From the NCBI RefSeq assembly GCF_000013085.1, contig NC_007643.1:1969001-2033000 (forward strand): DNA of 64,000 nt, written 5' to 3'. Source of the DNA: Rhodospirillum rubrum ATCC 11170 (GTDB lineage Bacteria > Pseudomonadota > Alphaproteobacteria > Rhodospirillales > Rhodospirillaceae). The notes below the pieces were generated by a model. It had not been told where the DNA came from. It saw only the letters and a program-made list of their open reading frames with translations, and made no database searches. Positions 36,794-45,300 of the stretch are shown in pieces. A program made the position numbers and the translations under genes. Within the stretch, counting starts at the first letter, position 1. Each line of letters begins with the position of its first letter.

Positions 36794-36822
36794 AGTATAT
36801 AGCCCAACAAGACGAGGTTCAA
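36794..36822 (-). promoter_or_regulatory. Sigma-70-type promoter of the chemoreceptor gene
   Basis: On the minus strand TTGAAC and TATACT are separated by 17 bases; transcription would begin near 36787, about 48 bases before the chosen start codon. Confidence 0.65.
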
Positions 36823-36871
36823 TGTTTGCCGACCCTGGAGGTAGGGTATAGGCGGACTATCGCTTCGACCT

Positions 36872-37678
36872 TTATCGAGCTTTATCAACATGATCACCGT
36901 CTTCTTGATGCAGCGCGAAGCCCATCGCCCCCGCCGCGCCTAGGTCCGGGCGCAATTCCAGGCTCGGGATGGCATACTCGCCGCCGTTTTGCCGTCGGAA
37001 CGGGATGGGGGGCGTGGTGGAAAGGCCGCGCAGGCGTTGGCGCAAGCGCTCGGCCAGGGCGTCGAAGCCGGGGCCGTCTAGGCGATCGACCCGATAGGCG
37101 ACGAAGGACGGCAGCACCGCATAGCCCGGATAAAAAAGGATGCCATGGGTGATGGGGAACAGCAGGTCGTCGATCGGGCCATTGATCCCGCGCGCCGAAT
37201 AATGCTCTTCCCAGCCGCCGGTGGTCACGATCAGCATGGCGCGTTTCCCGGCAAGCCGACCTTCGCCGAAACGCTCGCCCCACCGCCTGTCGCTGTGCTC
37301 GCCAACGCCATAGGCGAAGCCGTAGGCATAGACACGGTCGACCCAGCCCTTGAGAATGGCTGGCATCGCATACCACCACAAAGGAAACTGCAAGATCAGG
37401 AGATCGGCCCACAGCAGCTTGTCCTGCTCGGCCGTCACATCCCCGGTCAGGGCCTGGGCGGCAAGGGCTTCGCCCGAGGCGGCGGCGACTTGCAAACGCG
37501 CCTTTGGGGGCAAAGCCGGAAAGTCGTCGCGGTCGATCGCCGCCTTCCAGCCCATCGCGTAAAGGTCTGAAACCCGCACCTCGTGACCTTGGGCGCGAAG
37601 CTCGGTCACGGCGACATCGCGCAAGGCGCCATTGAGCGAGCGCGGTTCGGGGTGGGCGAAAACCAGCAAAATCTTCAT
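36872..37678 (-). CDS. NAD(P)H:quinone oxidoreductase (flavodoxin-like fold)
   Basis: 268 residues. The FMN/FAD-binding opening MKILLVFAHPEPRSLNGAL and the quinone-reductase motif LILQFPLWWYAMPAILKGWVDRV are clear, as is VTTGGWEEHYS. This is the NQO1/MdaB/KefF group, which reduces quinones by two electrons and protects against electrophiles. The ATG at 37678 matches the family start. It is divergent from a LysR regulator across a 98-base gap containing an inverted repeat, so it is the probable target of that regulator. Confidence 0.9.
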   Translation of the reverse strand: MKILLVFAHPEPRSLNGALRDVAVTELRAQGHEVRVSDLYAMGWKAAIDRDDFPALPPKARLQVAAASGEALAAQALTGDVTAEQDKLLWADLLILQFPLWWYAMPAILKGWVDRVYAYGFAYGVGEHSDRRWGERFGEGRLAGKRAMLIVTTGGWEEHYSARGINGPIDDLLFPITHGILFYPGYAVLPSFVAYRVDRLDGPGFDALAERLRQRLRGLSTTPPIPFRRQNGGEYAIPSLELRPDLGAAGAMGFALHQEDGDHVDKAR

Positions 37679-37743
37679 GACGGCACCGATGCGATCCAGA
37701 GAAAAACCGATCCCCAACCTAGATCCGGGCGCATTCATCCGCT

Positions 37744-37760
37744 ATCCATGGAAAATGGAT
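37744..37760. promoter_or_regulatory. Candidate LysR operator between the oxidoreductase and regulator genes
   Basis: ATCCAT and ATGGAT are separated by five bases (17 bases total), matching the LysR T-N11-A type of dyad. It lies 17 bases before the regulator start and in the only gap between the divergent genes. Confidence 0.6.
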
Positions 37761-37776
37761 TTCATTGAGCCGAAAA

Positions 37777-38697
37777 ATGGATAAATCAGAGGTCACGCTT
37801 GAACGCCTGCGCAGCTTCGTGCGCGTCGCCGAACGGGGCAATCTGTCGGCGGTCGCCCGCGAATTGGGGCTTGGGCAATCGACCATCACCCGCCACTTGC
37901 GCGAGTTGGAAGAGGCCGTCGGCGTGGCGTTGCTCAGCCGCACCACGCGCAGGGTCGTCCTGACCGACGAGGGAAGCCGTTATTATGCCGACAGCCTGCA
38001 GATCCTGCGCCTAGTCGATCAGGCGGGCGAAGAAGCCCGCGCGGCGCGGGGCGCCCCGGCGGGAACGATCCGCCTGTCCTGCACGGCGGCCTTGGGTGTT
38101 CTTCATATCAGCGGGCTGATCTTCGCCTTTCAGGATCGCTACCCGGATATCCGCGTCGATCTTGGCCTGACCGACGAGCGCATCGATCTTGTGCGCGAGG
38201 GCGTCGATATCGCCCTGCGCCTTGGGCCGCTGACCGACAGCGGGCTGAAGCTTCGCCCCCTTGGTCTCAGCCGCCGCGTGCTTGTCGCCGCGCCCGCCTA
38301 TCTGGCGGCGCGCGGCCGACCGGCCGCCCCCGGGGACCTCGCCGGCCATGACGCCATCACCATGGCGAATGTGGCGGGAAGCGATGTTCTAGAGCTGCGT
38401 GGGCCCGATGGTCAGCGCCACCGCGTGCCGGTTGGCGGGCGGTTGCGCGTCGATCAGGGGCTTGCGGCCCGCGAGGCCTTTCGCGCCGGTCGCGGCTTTG
38501 GCCCCACCCACCGCTGGCTGGTGGACGATCTGGTGGCGGCGGGCGGGCTCGAAGTTATCTTGCCCGGTTACACGCCGCCCGCCGTGCCCTTGAACATGCT
38601 GATCGTTCCCGAGCGGGCGGCGATCGCCCGCGTTCGCTTGCTGGTTGATTTCCTGGTCGAAAGGATCGGCCAGATCCCTGGACTGGAGACAAGCTAA
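37777..38697 (+). CDS. LysR family transcriptional regulator
   Basis: 306 residues. The N-terminal winged helix-turn-helix is typical (LERLRSFVRVAERGNLSAVA, LGQSTITRHLRELEEAVGV, LLSRTTRRVVLTDEG), followed by a periplasmic-binding-like effector domain. The ATG at 37777 is chosen over a TTG four codons upstream. Its position opposite the quinone oxidoreductase suggests it controls that gene in response to quinone or electrophile stress, similar to other LysR-oxidoreductase pairs; the effector is unknown. Confidence 0.9.
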   Translation: MDKSEVTLERLRSFVRVAERGNLSAVARELGLGQSTITRHLRELEEAVGVALLSRTTRRVVLTDEGSRYYADSLQILRLVDQAGEEARAARGAPAGTIRLSCTAALGVLHISGLIFAFQDRYPDIRVDLGLTDERIDLVREGVDIALRLGPLTDSGLKLRPLGLSRRVLVAAPAYLAARGRPAAPGDLAGHDAITMANVAGSDVLELRGPDGQRHRVPVGGRLRVDQGLAAREAFRAGRGFGPTHRWLVDDLVAAGGLEVILPGYTPPAVPLNMLIVPERAAIARVRLLVDFLVERIGQIPGLETS

Positions 38698-38705
38698 AGC
38701 ATCGC

Positions 38706-39143
38706 TTATCGCCGGGCGAAAAAGCGGTCGTGAACGATCATGCCAATCGCCATCGCCCCGACGAAAATGGCGACGGGCGCCAAACCCAGGCTCAGCCCGG
38801 CGATCGCCGGACCGGGGCAGAAACCGGCCAGCCCCCAGCCGATGCCAAACAGCGCCGCGCCAAGCAGCAGCCGGCGGGTTATGCCGGTTGTCGGCGGCAG
38901 GGCGAAGTGATCGTCAAAGGCCGGACGGCTCAGGCGCCGCCCTACCCCCACGCCCAAGGTCGCCACGCCGACCGCGCCGCCCAGAACGAACATCAAGCTG
39001 GGGTCCCAGGCGCCGCTTCCCAGGGTGAGGAAGCCGAGAACCCGGGCCGGATCGATCATGCCCGAAAGCGCCAGGCCGAAGCCGAACAGGCCGCCGGCCA
39101 GCAGGCCAAGCGCCAGACGGAGCAAAGCGGTTCTGGTGCTCAT
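38706..39143 (-). CDS. YeeE/YedE family protein, second subunit (DUF6691-like)
   Basis: 145 residues with four hydrophobic segments. The motif GIGWGLAGFCPGPAIAGL carries a conserved Cys within a GxCPGP context, and GLALSGMIDPARVLGFL is the family opening. Half-size YeeE/YedE proteins occur as pairs and are linked to uptake of sulfur compounds such as thiosulfate. It overlaps the preceding half by 4 bases (ATGA). Confidence 0.85.
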   Translation of the reverse strand: MSTRTALLRLALGLLAGGLFGFGLALSGMIDPARVLGFLTLGSGAWDPSLMFVLGGAVGVATLGVGVGRRLSRPAFDDHFALPPTTGITRRLLLGAALFGIGWGLAGFCPGPAIAGLSLGLAPVAIFVGAMAIGMIVHDRFFARR

Positions 39144-39547
39144 CGCAAGATCCCCATCAGCGAGGCGGTCAAAACGCCGCAGACCAGGAAGGTCGCGGTG
39201 GCGGCCAGGGAGCGCCGCGACAGGCGGGCCAGACCGACAATCCCGTGGCCCGAGGTGCAGCCCGAGCCCATCCGCGTGCCAAAGCCCACCAAAAGGCCGG
39301 CGATGACGATGACCGGCCAGGAGGCGACGATCGTCACCGCCGGCCAAGCCCCGACGATCAGGGCGTAAAGCGCCGGTCCAAGCAGCAGACCGATCAGGAA
39401 AACCGCGCTTTCGACCCGGCTCTGGCCCTGCAGCAGCCGTCCGGCCATGCCGCTGATTCCGGCGACCTTGCCATTGCCGATCAGCAGCAGCGCCGCCGAC
39501 AAGCCAAGCAGCATCCCCCCCAGCAAAGGGGGCCAAAAAACGCTCAT
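39140..39547 (-). CDS. YeeE/YedE family protein, first subunit
   Basis: 135 residues with about four membrane segments and the motif GTRMGSGCTSGHGIVGLARLS, the conserved Cys site of YeeE/YedE sulfur transporters. It follows the ArsR-type regulator with a 4-base overlap and is followed by its partner half in the same way, so all three genes form one translationally coupled operon. Confidence 0.88.
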   Translation of the reverse strand: MSVFWPPLLGGMLLGLSAALLLIGNGKVAGISGMAGRLLQGQSRVESAVFLIGLLLGPALYALIVGAWPAVTIVASWPVIVIAGLLVGFGTRMGSGCTSGHGIVGLARLSRRSLAATATFLVCGVLTASLMGILR

Positions 39548-39912
39548 GGCGTTCCCTCCTCGACGCAGAAGATCGTGTAAAGGGCTTCGACAAGCCGTGC
39601 CGCCTTGGCGTCGGTCAGGCGATAGAAGACCTGCTTGGCCTCGCGCCGCGTCTCGACGAGGCCCGCCGCCCGCAACACGCCCAGATGCTGGGACAGGGCC
39701 GGCTGGCCGATGCCGAGCCGCTCTTCCAGGGCGCCCACGCCATATTCCCCCTCGACCAGGGCGCAGACCAGCATCAGGCGCAAGGGGTGGGACAGGGTTT
39801 TAAGCAGGCCCGCCACCTCGGCGGCTCGCCTCTCCATCTCGGCGCGCGCCATGCGCGCCGGATCGGCATCGGGGTCATCGACCCGGGCGTTATCGTTCAC
39901 AACGGCTGGCAT
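39544..39912 (-). CDS. ArsR-family repressor, BigR/SqrR-like persulfide sensor
   Basis: 122 residues with an ArsR winged helix (LKTLSHPLRLMLVCALVEGE, GIGQPALSQHLGVLRAAGL, RREAKQVFYRLTD). Two cysteines, C50 and C116, are separated by 66 residues, the same spacing as the sensing pair of BigR (C42/C108), which forms a polysulfide bridge. The start has AAGGAGG upstream. The first gene of an operon with YeeE/YedE transporters, it likely derepresses them when sulfide or persulfide builds up. Confidence 0.85.
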   Translation of the reverse strand: MPAVVNDNARVDDPDADPARMARAEMERRAAEVAGLLKTLSHPLRLMLVCALVEGEYGVGALEERLGIGQPALSQHLGVLRAAGLVETRREAKQVFYRLTDAKAARLVEALYTIFCVEEGTP

Positions 39913-39930
39913 CGCCGGCCCCCTCCTTCT

Positions 39931-39966
39931 TTATTCAAACATTATATAATTAAATAGAATGAATAA
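39931..39966. promoter_or_regulatory. AT-rich candidate operator upstream of the persulfide-sensor gene
   Basis: TTATTC and GAATAA flank a central ATTATATAAT palindrome (39941-39950). The AT-rich dyad just before the regulator gene fits the AT-rich BigR boxes known from other bacteria. Confidence 0.5.
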
Positions 39967-40096
39967 TGATAGAGGTCAAGGACCGGCTTGCCGGCCCCCT
40001 TCCGCCCCGAGGAGCGCTGCGAAGCGCCGTGGATAAGGCCCTGGATCGGCGAGACGTCTGATGACATCAGGATATAAAGATATCTTCATATCTCCG

Positions 40097-40125
40097 TTGA
40101 CGACCTTTGGCGGCACGCGTAAGCT
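40097..40125 (+). promoter_or_regulatory. Sigma-70-type promoter before the cobalamin riboswitch
   Basis: TTGACG (40097-40102) and TAAGCT (40120-40125) are 17 bases apart. Transcription would begin near 40132, just before the riboswitch. Confidence 0.6.
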
Positions 40126-40139
40126 TTGAGGATCGTGGT

Positions 40140-40335
40140 TCTTTGGCACCGTTTTGTCGGGTGCCGGAGCTAAGAGGGAATCCGGTGAGCCGCGTTTTGG
40201 CGATGCCGGAGCTGCCCCCGCAACTGTAAGCGGCGAGCCGCTGTCAAGACGTGCCACTGCCCCCGGCAAGGGGGGTGGGAAGGCCAGACAGCGGCGACGA
40301 CCCGTAAGCCAGGAGACCTGCCGCGATGTCATAAC
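40140..40335 (+). ncRNA. Cobalamin (B12) riboswitch upstream of metE
   Basis: The core is recognisable: GAGGGAATCCGGTG, GCCGGAGCTGCCCCCGCAACTGTAA-type region (40205-40231), and the B12 box AGCCAGGAGACCTGCC at 40307-40322. It precedes the B12-independent methionine synthase, the classical target: when adenosylcobalamin is present, metE is off. Boundaries are approximate. Confidence 0.93.
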
Positions 40336-40423
40336 CTCCCTGGGCGGGGTGTCCCGGTGGTGCGCCTGCGATCCACGGGGTTTGCCACCGTCCGGATTCC
40401 GCCGGCCTCCGCTCGGCCTTTGC

Positions 40424-40441
40424 CCCCAACGTCGATTGGGG
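40424..40441 (+). promoter_or_regulatory. Ribosome-binding-site hairpin of metE
   Basis: CCCCAA and TTGGGG form a stem around a 6-base loop. The GGGG strand is the best ribosome binding site for the GTG at 40449, so the hairpin would hide it. This is a plausible riboswitch expression platform acting on translation. Confidence 0.5.
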
Positions 40442-40448
40442 TAAGCCG

Positions 40449-42794
40449 GTGTCTCTTCTCTCTTTGCCTATCAGCACTTTAGGGGTGCCGCGGATCGGTC
40501 CGCGTCGCGAACTCAAAACCGCGCTCGAAGCCTATTGGTCGGGTCAATCCGACGCCAAGGCGCTTCTGGAAACCGCGGCCGCCTTGCGCGTGGCCAATTG
40601 GGCCCGCCAGCACGCCCAGGGCGTCAGCGTCATTCCCTCGAATGATTTCTCGCTTTATGACCATGTGCTTGATACCAGCGTCATGGTCGGCGCCATTCCC
40701 CGAGCCTATGGCTGGACGGGCGGACCCGTGCCGCTTGATACCTATTTCGCCATGGCGCGGGGCAGCCAGGGCGCGGCCTGCGCCCATGGCGCGGCGGAAG
40801 ACACCCACGGCGTTCCGGCCCTTGAAATGACCAAGTGGTTTGACACGAATTACCACTATATGGTTCCGGAATTCACCAAAGACCAAACCTTCACCCTGGC
40901 CTCGCGCAAGCCAGTCGAAGAATTCAACGAAGCCAAGGCCCTTGGCTATAAAACCCGTCCGGTTCTTCTCGGGCCGGTCACCTTCCTAAAGCTTGGAAAA
41001 AGCAAGGACCTCTCCCTTAATCCGCTTTCCTTGCTGGACAGCCTGCTTCCCGTATATGGTGACATTCTGCGCCAGCTTCACGAAGCGGGCGCTGAGTGGG
41101 TGCAGATCGACGAGCCCTGCCTTGTCCTTGATCTCGACGAGCCGACGCGCGAGGCGCTGCGCCAAACTTATTGCCGCTTCGCCGATGCCCTGCCGGGCCT
41201 GAAGATCATGCTGACCTCCTATTTCGGCGGGCTGGGCGATAATCTCGAGACCGCCCTGACCCTGCCGGTCGCCGGCCTTCATCTCGACCTTGTCCGCGCC
41301 CCCGACCAACTCGACGCCGTGATCGCCAAGGCGCCGCGCCGGCTGGTCTTGTCCCTTGGCGTCATCAACGGCCGTAACGTTTGGCGGGCGCCCTTGTCGG
41401 GGATCGTGACGTGGCTGGAACCGGTGCTGGCCCGCATCGGCGCCGAGCGGATCGAACTGGCGCCGTCGTGCTCCTTGCTGCATGTGCCGATCGATCTCGA
41501 ACTGGAAACCGATCTCGCCCCCGACCTGAAGGACTGGCTGGCCTTTTCGGTGCAGAAAATGGCCGAACTGGCCGTGCTCGGCCAGGCCTTGGCGCGGGGC
41601 CGGGCCTGTGTGAGCGACCAGCTCGCGGCCTCCGATCTTGCCGCCAAGCGCCGCGCCACATCGACCAGCGTCCATGACAAGGCGGTTGCCGCCCGCCTTG
41701 CGGCGATCACCCCCGAGAGCGCCAAGCGCTCCCACGCCTTTGCCCAGCGCGCGCCGGCGCAACGCGCTGCCCTTGGCCTGCCGCCCTTCCCGACGACGAC
41801 GATCGGCTCCTTTCCCCAAACCGCCGCGGTGCGCCAAGCCCGTTCGGCCCATGCCAAGGGCACGCTCAGCGACGCCGATTACGAGGCCTTCCTGCGCCAA
41901 GAGACCGAGGCGGCCATTCGCTGGCAGGAGGACATCGGGCTCGATGTGCTGGTCCACGGCGAATTCGAACGCAACGACATGGTGCAGTATTTTGGCGAAC
42001 GGCTTGCGGGCTTCGCCTTCACCCGCCACGGCTGGGTGCAAAGCTATGGCTCGCGCTATGTGCGCCCGCCGATTTTGTTTGGCGATGTGTCGCGGCCCCA
42101 GCCGATGACGGTGTCATGGTGGCGTTACGCCCAATCGCTCACCGCCAAGCCGGTCAAGGGCATGGTGACCGGCCCGGTGACCATCCTCACCTGGTCCTTC
42201 GTGCGTGATGATGTGCCGCGCGCCGTGGCCTGCCGCCAGATCGCCCTGGCCATCGGCGACGAGGTACGCGATCTGGAAGCCGCCGGCGCCCAGATGATCC
42301 AGATCGACGAAGCGGCGCTGCGCGAAGGATTGCCGCTGCGCAAGGCCGAATGGGGGGCGTATCTTGACTGGGCCATCGGTTGCTTCCGGCTTTGCGCCTC
42401 GGGCCTTGCCGATGTGACCCAGATCCACACCCATATGTGCTATTCCGAATTCAACGACATCATCGCCGCCATCGGCGCGATGGACGCCGATGTCATTTCC
42501 ATCGAGACCTCGCGCTCGAAGATGGAGCTGCTCGACGCCTTTCGCCTCTATAAATACCCCAATGAGATCGGTCCGGGCGTTTACGACATCCACTCGCCCC
42601 GCGTGCCCGAGGTTGGGGAAATGGTTGATTTGCTCAGGCTCGCCCGCCAGCGCCTCGCCGATGATCAGATCTGGGTCAATCCCGATTGCGGGCTGAAGAC
42701 CCGCCACTGGGACGAGGTGCGGCCGGCGCTGGTCAATATGGTGGCGGCGGCCCGCGCCCTGCGGGCGGTGCTGCTGACGGGAGAGGATCAATGA
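40449..42794 (+). CDS. metE: Cobalamin-independent methionine synthase
   Basis: 5-methyltetrahydropteroyltriglutamate-homocysteine methyltransferase, 781 residues, last step of methionine synthesis without B12. The two-barrel protein shows FPTTTIGSFPQT at the start of the C-terminal half, VHGEFERNDMVQYFGE, GPVTILTWSF, QIDEAALREGLPL and the zinc site HTHMCYSEF plus a late Cys in NPDCGLKTR. The start is GTG after GGGG. A B12 riboswitch controls it. The end overlaps the thioesterase gene by 4 bases. Confidence 0.96.
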   Translation: MSLLSLPISTLGVPRIGPRRELKTALEAYWSGQSDAKALLETAAALRVANWARQHAQGVSVIPSNDFSLYDHVLDTSVMVGAIPRAYGWTGGPVPLDTYFAMARGSQGAACAHGAAEDTHGVPALEMTKWFDTNYHYMVPEFTKDQTFTLASRKPVEEFNEAKALGYKTRPVLLGPVTFLKLGKSKDLSLNPLSLLDSLLPVYGDILRQLHEAGAEWVQIDEPCLVLDLDEPTREALRQTYCRFADALPGLKIMLTSYFGGLGDNLETALTLPVAGLHLDLVRAPDQLDAVIAKAPRRLVLSLGVINGRNVWRAPLSGIVTWLEPVLARIGAERIELAPSCSLLHVPIDLELETDLAPDLKDWLAFSVQKMAELAVLGQALARGRACVSDQLAASDLAAKRRATSTSVHDKAVAARLAAITPESAKRSHAFAQRAPAQRAALGLPPFPTTTIGSFPQTAAVRQARSAHAKGTLSDADYEAFLRQETEAAIRWQEDIGLDVLVHGEFERNDMVQYFGERLAGFAFTRHGWVQSYGSRYVRPPILFGDVSRPQPMTVSWWRYAQSLTAKPVKGMVTGPVTILTWSFVRDDVPRAVACRQIALAIGDEVRDLEAAGAQMIQIDEAALREGLPLRKAEWGAYLDWAIGCFRLCASGLADVTQIHTHMCYSEFNDIIAAIGAMDADVISIETSRSKMELLDAFRLYKYPNEIGPGVYDIHSPRVPEVGEMVDLLRLARQRLADDQIWVNPDCGLKTRHWDEVRPALVNMVAAARALRAVLLTGEDQ

Positions 42795-43582
42795 CCGACC
42801 GATCCGCGGGGACGGCGGCCGCGACCCGGCTGGTCGATATCGTCTTCCCCGAGCACACCAACCACCATGGCACGCTGTTTGGCGGCATCGGCCTTGCCCA
42901 TATGGACAAGGTCGCCTTCATCGCCGCCTCGCGCCATGCCCATGTCGAATTCGTCACCGCGTCGTGCGAGCAGGTCGATTTCGCCGCCCCCACCCATCTC
43001 GGCGAGATCGTCGAACTGGTCGGATCGGTCACCCGCGTCGGCCGGCGATCCTTGGGCGTCGAGGTCGAATTGATCGCCGAGGTGCCGCTTTCGGGCGAAC
43101 GCCGACACTGCGGCCGGGGGCTCTTCACCCTGGTCGCGCTCGGCGAGGGACTGGAGGCCCGGGGTGGCGCCTTGCCACCGCTGCGCCCCGGGGCCGAAGC
43201 CGCCGTGCCGCCGCCACCGACCGACGACGCCCTGCGCATGGTCGAGATGGTCTTTCCCGAACACACTAGCCACTACGGCAGTCTTTATGGCGGCAATGCC
43301 CTGGCCGCCATGGGCAAGGCGGCCTTCATCGCCGCCACCCGCCATTGCCGCAAAACCATCGTCATGGCCTCGTCGCGTCGGGTCGATTTCAAAAGCCAGA
43401 TCCACAAGGGCGAAATCGTCGAACTGATCCCCCGCGTCACCGGGGTCGGGCGGACCTCGCTGACCGTCGAGGTCGAACTGTGGGCCGAAGACCTGCTCTC
43501 GGGCGACCGCCGTCTGTGCGGATTGGGCCATTTCATCATGGTCGCGGTGGACGCCCTCCACCGCCCCACCGTCGCCGCCTGA
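42791..43582 (+). CDS. Acyl-CoA thioesterase with two hotdog domains
   Basis: 263 residues formed from two similar hotdog domains: VFPEHTNHHGTLFGG near residue 18 and VFPEHTSHYGSLYGG near 156, each followed by FIAA(S/T)RH and a VDF...GEIVELV segment. Single-domain YciA-type thioesterases normally dimerise; here the two halves are fused by a Pro/Ala-rich linker. Substrate unknown. The ATGA overlap with metE means it is translated from the same B12-controlled mRNA, which is unexpected for a thioesterase. Confidence 0.88.
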   Translation: MTDRSAGTAAATRLVDIVFPEHTNHHGTLFGGIGLAHMDKVAFIAASRHAHVEFVTASCEQVDFAAPTHLGEIVELVGSVTRVGRRSLGVEVELIAEVPLSGERRHCGRGLFTLVALGEGLEARGGALPPLRPGAEAAVPPPPTDDALRMVEMVFPEHTSHYGSLYGGNALAAMGKAAFIAATRHCRKTIVMASSRRVDFKSQIHKGEIVELIPRVTGVGRTSLTVEVELWAEDLLSGDRRLCGLGHFIMVAVDALHRPTVAA

Positions 43583-43596
43583 TCGAAGCGCCGCTC

Positions 43597-43618
43597 GGGG
43601 AGGCCTAGGCGCCTCCCC
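43597..43618 (+). terminator. Hairpin after the thioesterase gene
   Basis: GGGGAGGC and GCCTCCCC form a perfect 8-base stem around CTAGGC, 14 bases after the stop. No T run follows, so it may be a stabilising hairpin or a factor-dependent terminator. Confidence 0.5.
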
Positions 43619-44061
43619 GGGACTGTTCGTCAACCATCACGCATTGATATCAATCTCCGCAGCAAGATCCTTCTTGCTCTTGGAACTCGGCGCAGGGCGC
43701 CAATCAACGTGCTGTCATAGGGACAGTCGCATCGGCGCTAACCAGTCAACCAGTGAAAGTCGTCCGCATCGGTCCTAGCTCGACCAAGGTAAAGGCAATA
43801 TCAAAAAAGGATGCGACCTCATGGCGAATGGCTTCGATGAATCCTTAGATGCCTTGTTTGGCGTCAAATGACGTATTTTTATACAGAAAGTTCCGTATTT
43901 CCTGGCGCGGTTTGTGTTTTTTCAGAGAAAAATTCCCATGAGATATCCTATGGTTGCAAAATTTTGTTTTCTATGATATTTAAGAAAATTGTGCACTTGG
44001 TATGATAAGTTTCCATAGTTATTAAATATTTTAAAATTTAATACTGAACGGAGGTTCAAAA
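43619..44061. other. Gene-free stretch that becomes strongly AT-rich
   Basis: The GC content falls sharply toward the Sel1 gene. A palindrome ATTGATATCAAT lies at 43643-43654. A short plus-strand frame ending at 43871 reads KKGCDLMANGFDESLDALFG before its stop and recalls the C-terminal tail of Phd-type antitoxins, so a decayed gene may be present. Nothing else is evident. Confidence 0.35.
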
Positions 44062-44802
44062 TTGGATGTAGAATCAAAAAATGAAAGCTTTTCAAAAAAA
44101 ATCATTCTGATTAAAAAAAAAGATATTCCTAAAGAGAAAGTTTATTTAAAATATTTAATGAGTTTCTTTACAATGTTAGTTGCTATTATGACAGCCATTT
44201 TGACTTTGTTTGAATTTGCTGATCGGATATCGGATAAATGCCATAATTACGAATGGTGCAAAAATAATATATATCCATTTTTTAATGAAATATCTAAAAA
44301 AGGAGAGGATTCAATTGAAACAATCGAAATAGTTGAAGATACACAAAAAGAAAACAGTATAAATGAATGTGATTTGCTTGCTGGGGCAGATCATGATAAA
44401 GATAGACCAAAGGGCTATCCTTTTGTCCCTATTAAAAAGATAAAATGGAAAGAGTCTATAAAGTTTTGTGAAAGTGCATTTTTTAATGAAAAAAAGCCGC
44501 GATTTGCTTTTCTCGCGGGAAGAAGTTATCATGCTGCATCGCAATATGAAAAAGCACTTGACTGGTATATCATTGGGGCGAGAAAAGGATACGCTGCGGC
44601 CCAAGACAATCTTGGCTATATTCTAGCAGGTCACGCTACTAAATATTATTTTTGTCCGGATCAAGCAGAGTATTGGTTAGAAAATGCCAAAAAAAATGGA
44701 GATCCTGATGCGGAAGGGCATCTTCTTTTTCTACATAAAGCATTTTCAAACTCGCGTTGGGCGACGACAGACCCACTTATCTGTGGCAAATATTCGCAAT
44801 AG
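44062..44802 (+). CDS. AT-rich Sel1-repeat membrane-anchored protein
   Basis: 246 residues, Lys/Ile/Asn-rich. One N-terminal membrane segment (LMSFFTMLVAIMTAILTLFEF, about 30-50) anchors a C-terminal part with Sel1/TPR-like repeats (AASQYEKALDWYIIGARKGY, AAAQDNLGYILAG, AEYWLENAKKNGDPDAEGHL). The TTG start is fixed by an excellent ACGGAGG seven bases upstream. Base composition and codon choice (AAA, ATA, TTA) contrast completely with the neighbours, a strong sign of recent horizontal transfer. Partner unknown; Sel1 proteins mediate protein contacts. Confidence 0.75.
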   Translation: MDVESKNESFSKKIILIKKKDIPKEKVYLKYLMSFFTMLVAIMTAILTLFEFADRISDKCHNYEWCKNNIYPFFNEISKKGEDSIETIEIVEDTQKENSINECDLLAGADHDKDRPKGYPFVPIKKIKWKESIKFCESAFFNEKKPRFAFLAGRSYHAASQYEKALDWYIIGARKGYAAAQDNLGYILAGHATKYYFCPDQAEYWLENAKKNGDPDAEGHLLFLHKAFSNSRWATTDPLICGKYSQ

Positions 44803-44985
44803 ATTTGATATTTTTGATACCTACGCGAAAAATTTAGAAAATTGATCTCGTATTTTTCAATGATCGTATTGATATCTCCTAAGCTCTGACTCTTCCCTCA
44901 ATTTTCGCTAAGCTCGTTGGATCGATCGTCCGTGGCGCCAGAGAAACGACGGTGCTCGGACCCAATCCGTCTTGCGGGGAATATC

Positions 44986-45300
44986 ATGGCGGTTTCAAAG
45001 GCTTTCGAGAGGTTTTTCGCCGAGGCGCCCGGCCATGCCAAGGCCTGGATGGCGGCGGTTCAGGGGCTTGATCAGGCGAGCGGGCTTGATAAGAAGACCG
45101 AGGAACTGGCCTATCTTGGCGTTCTGGCGGCGGCGCGCCTGCCCTCGGGCATCGCTTTTCATGTCCAATCGGCCAAGGCGGCCGGGGCGACCCGGGAAGA
45201 GATCATCGGCGCCGTGCTGATCGGCCTGCCCGCCGTTGGCGCCGGCGTGATCGAAGCCCTGCCGATCGCTTTGGACGCCTATGACCAGAGCGGACAATGA
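44986..45300 (+). CDS. Carboxymuconolactone-decarboxylase-family protein without CxxC
   Basis: 104 residues of the AhpD-like fold: LDKKTEELAYLGVLAAARLP, SGIAFHVQSAKAAGATREEI and VLIGLPAVG. Peroxidase members of this family carry a CxxC followed by H; here the position reads RLPSGIAFH, with no cysteines, so disulfide reductase activity is not expected. The ATG at 44986 is preceded by GGGGA. It overlaps the isochorismatase-like gene by 4 bases. Confidence 0.82.
   Translation: MAVSKAFERFFAEAPGHAKAWMAAVQGLDQASGLDKKTEELAYLGVLAAARLPSGIAFHVQSAKAAGATREEIIGAVLIGLPAVGAGVIEALPIALDAYDQSGQ

Noticed and set aside
39976-40332. 118-codon minus-strand frame
   Set aside because: Antisense to the cobalamin riboswitch, which is well supported by its B12 box.
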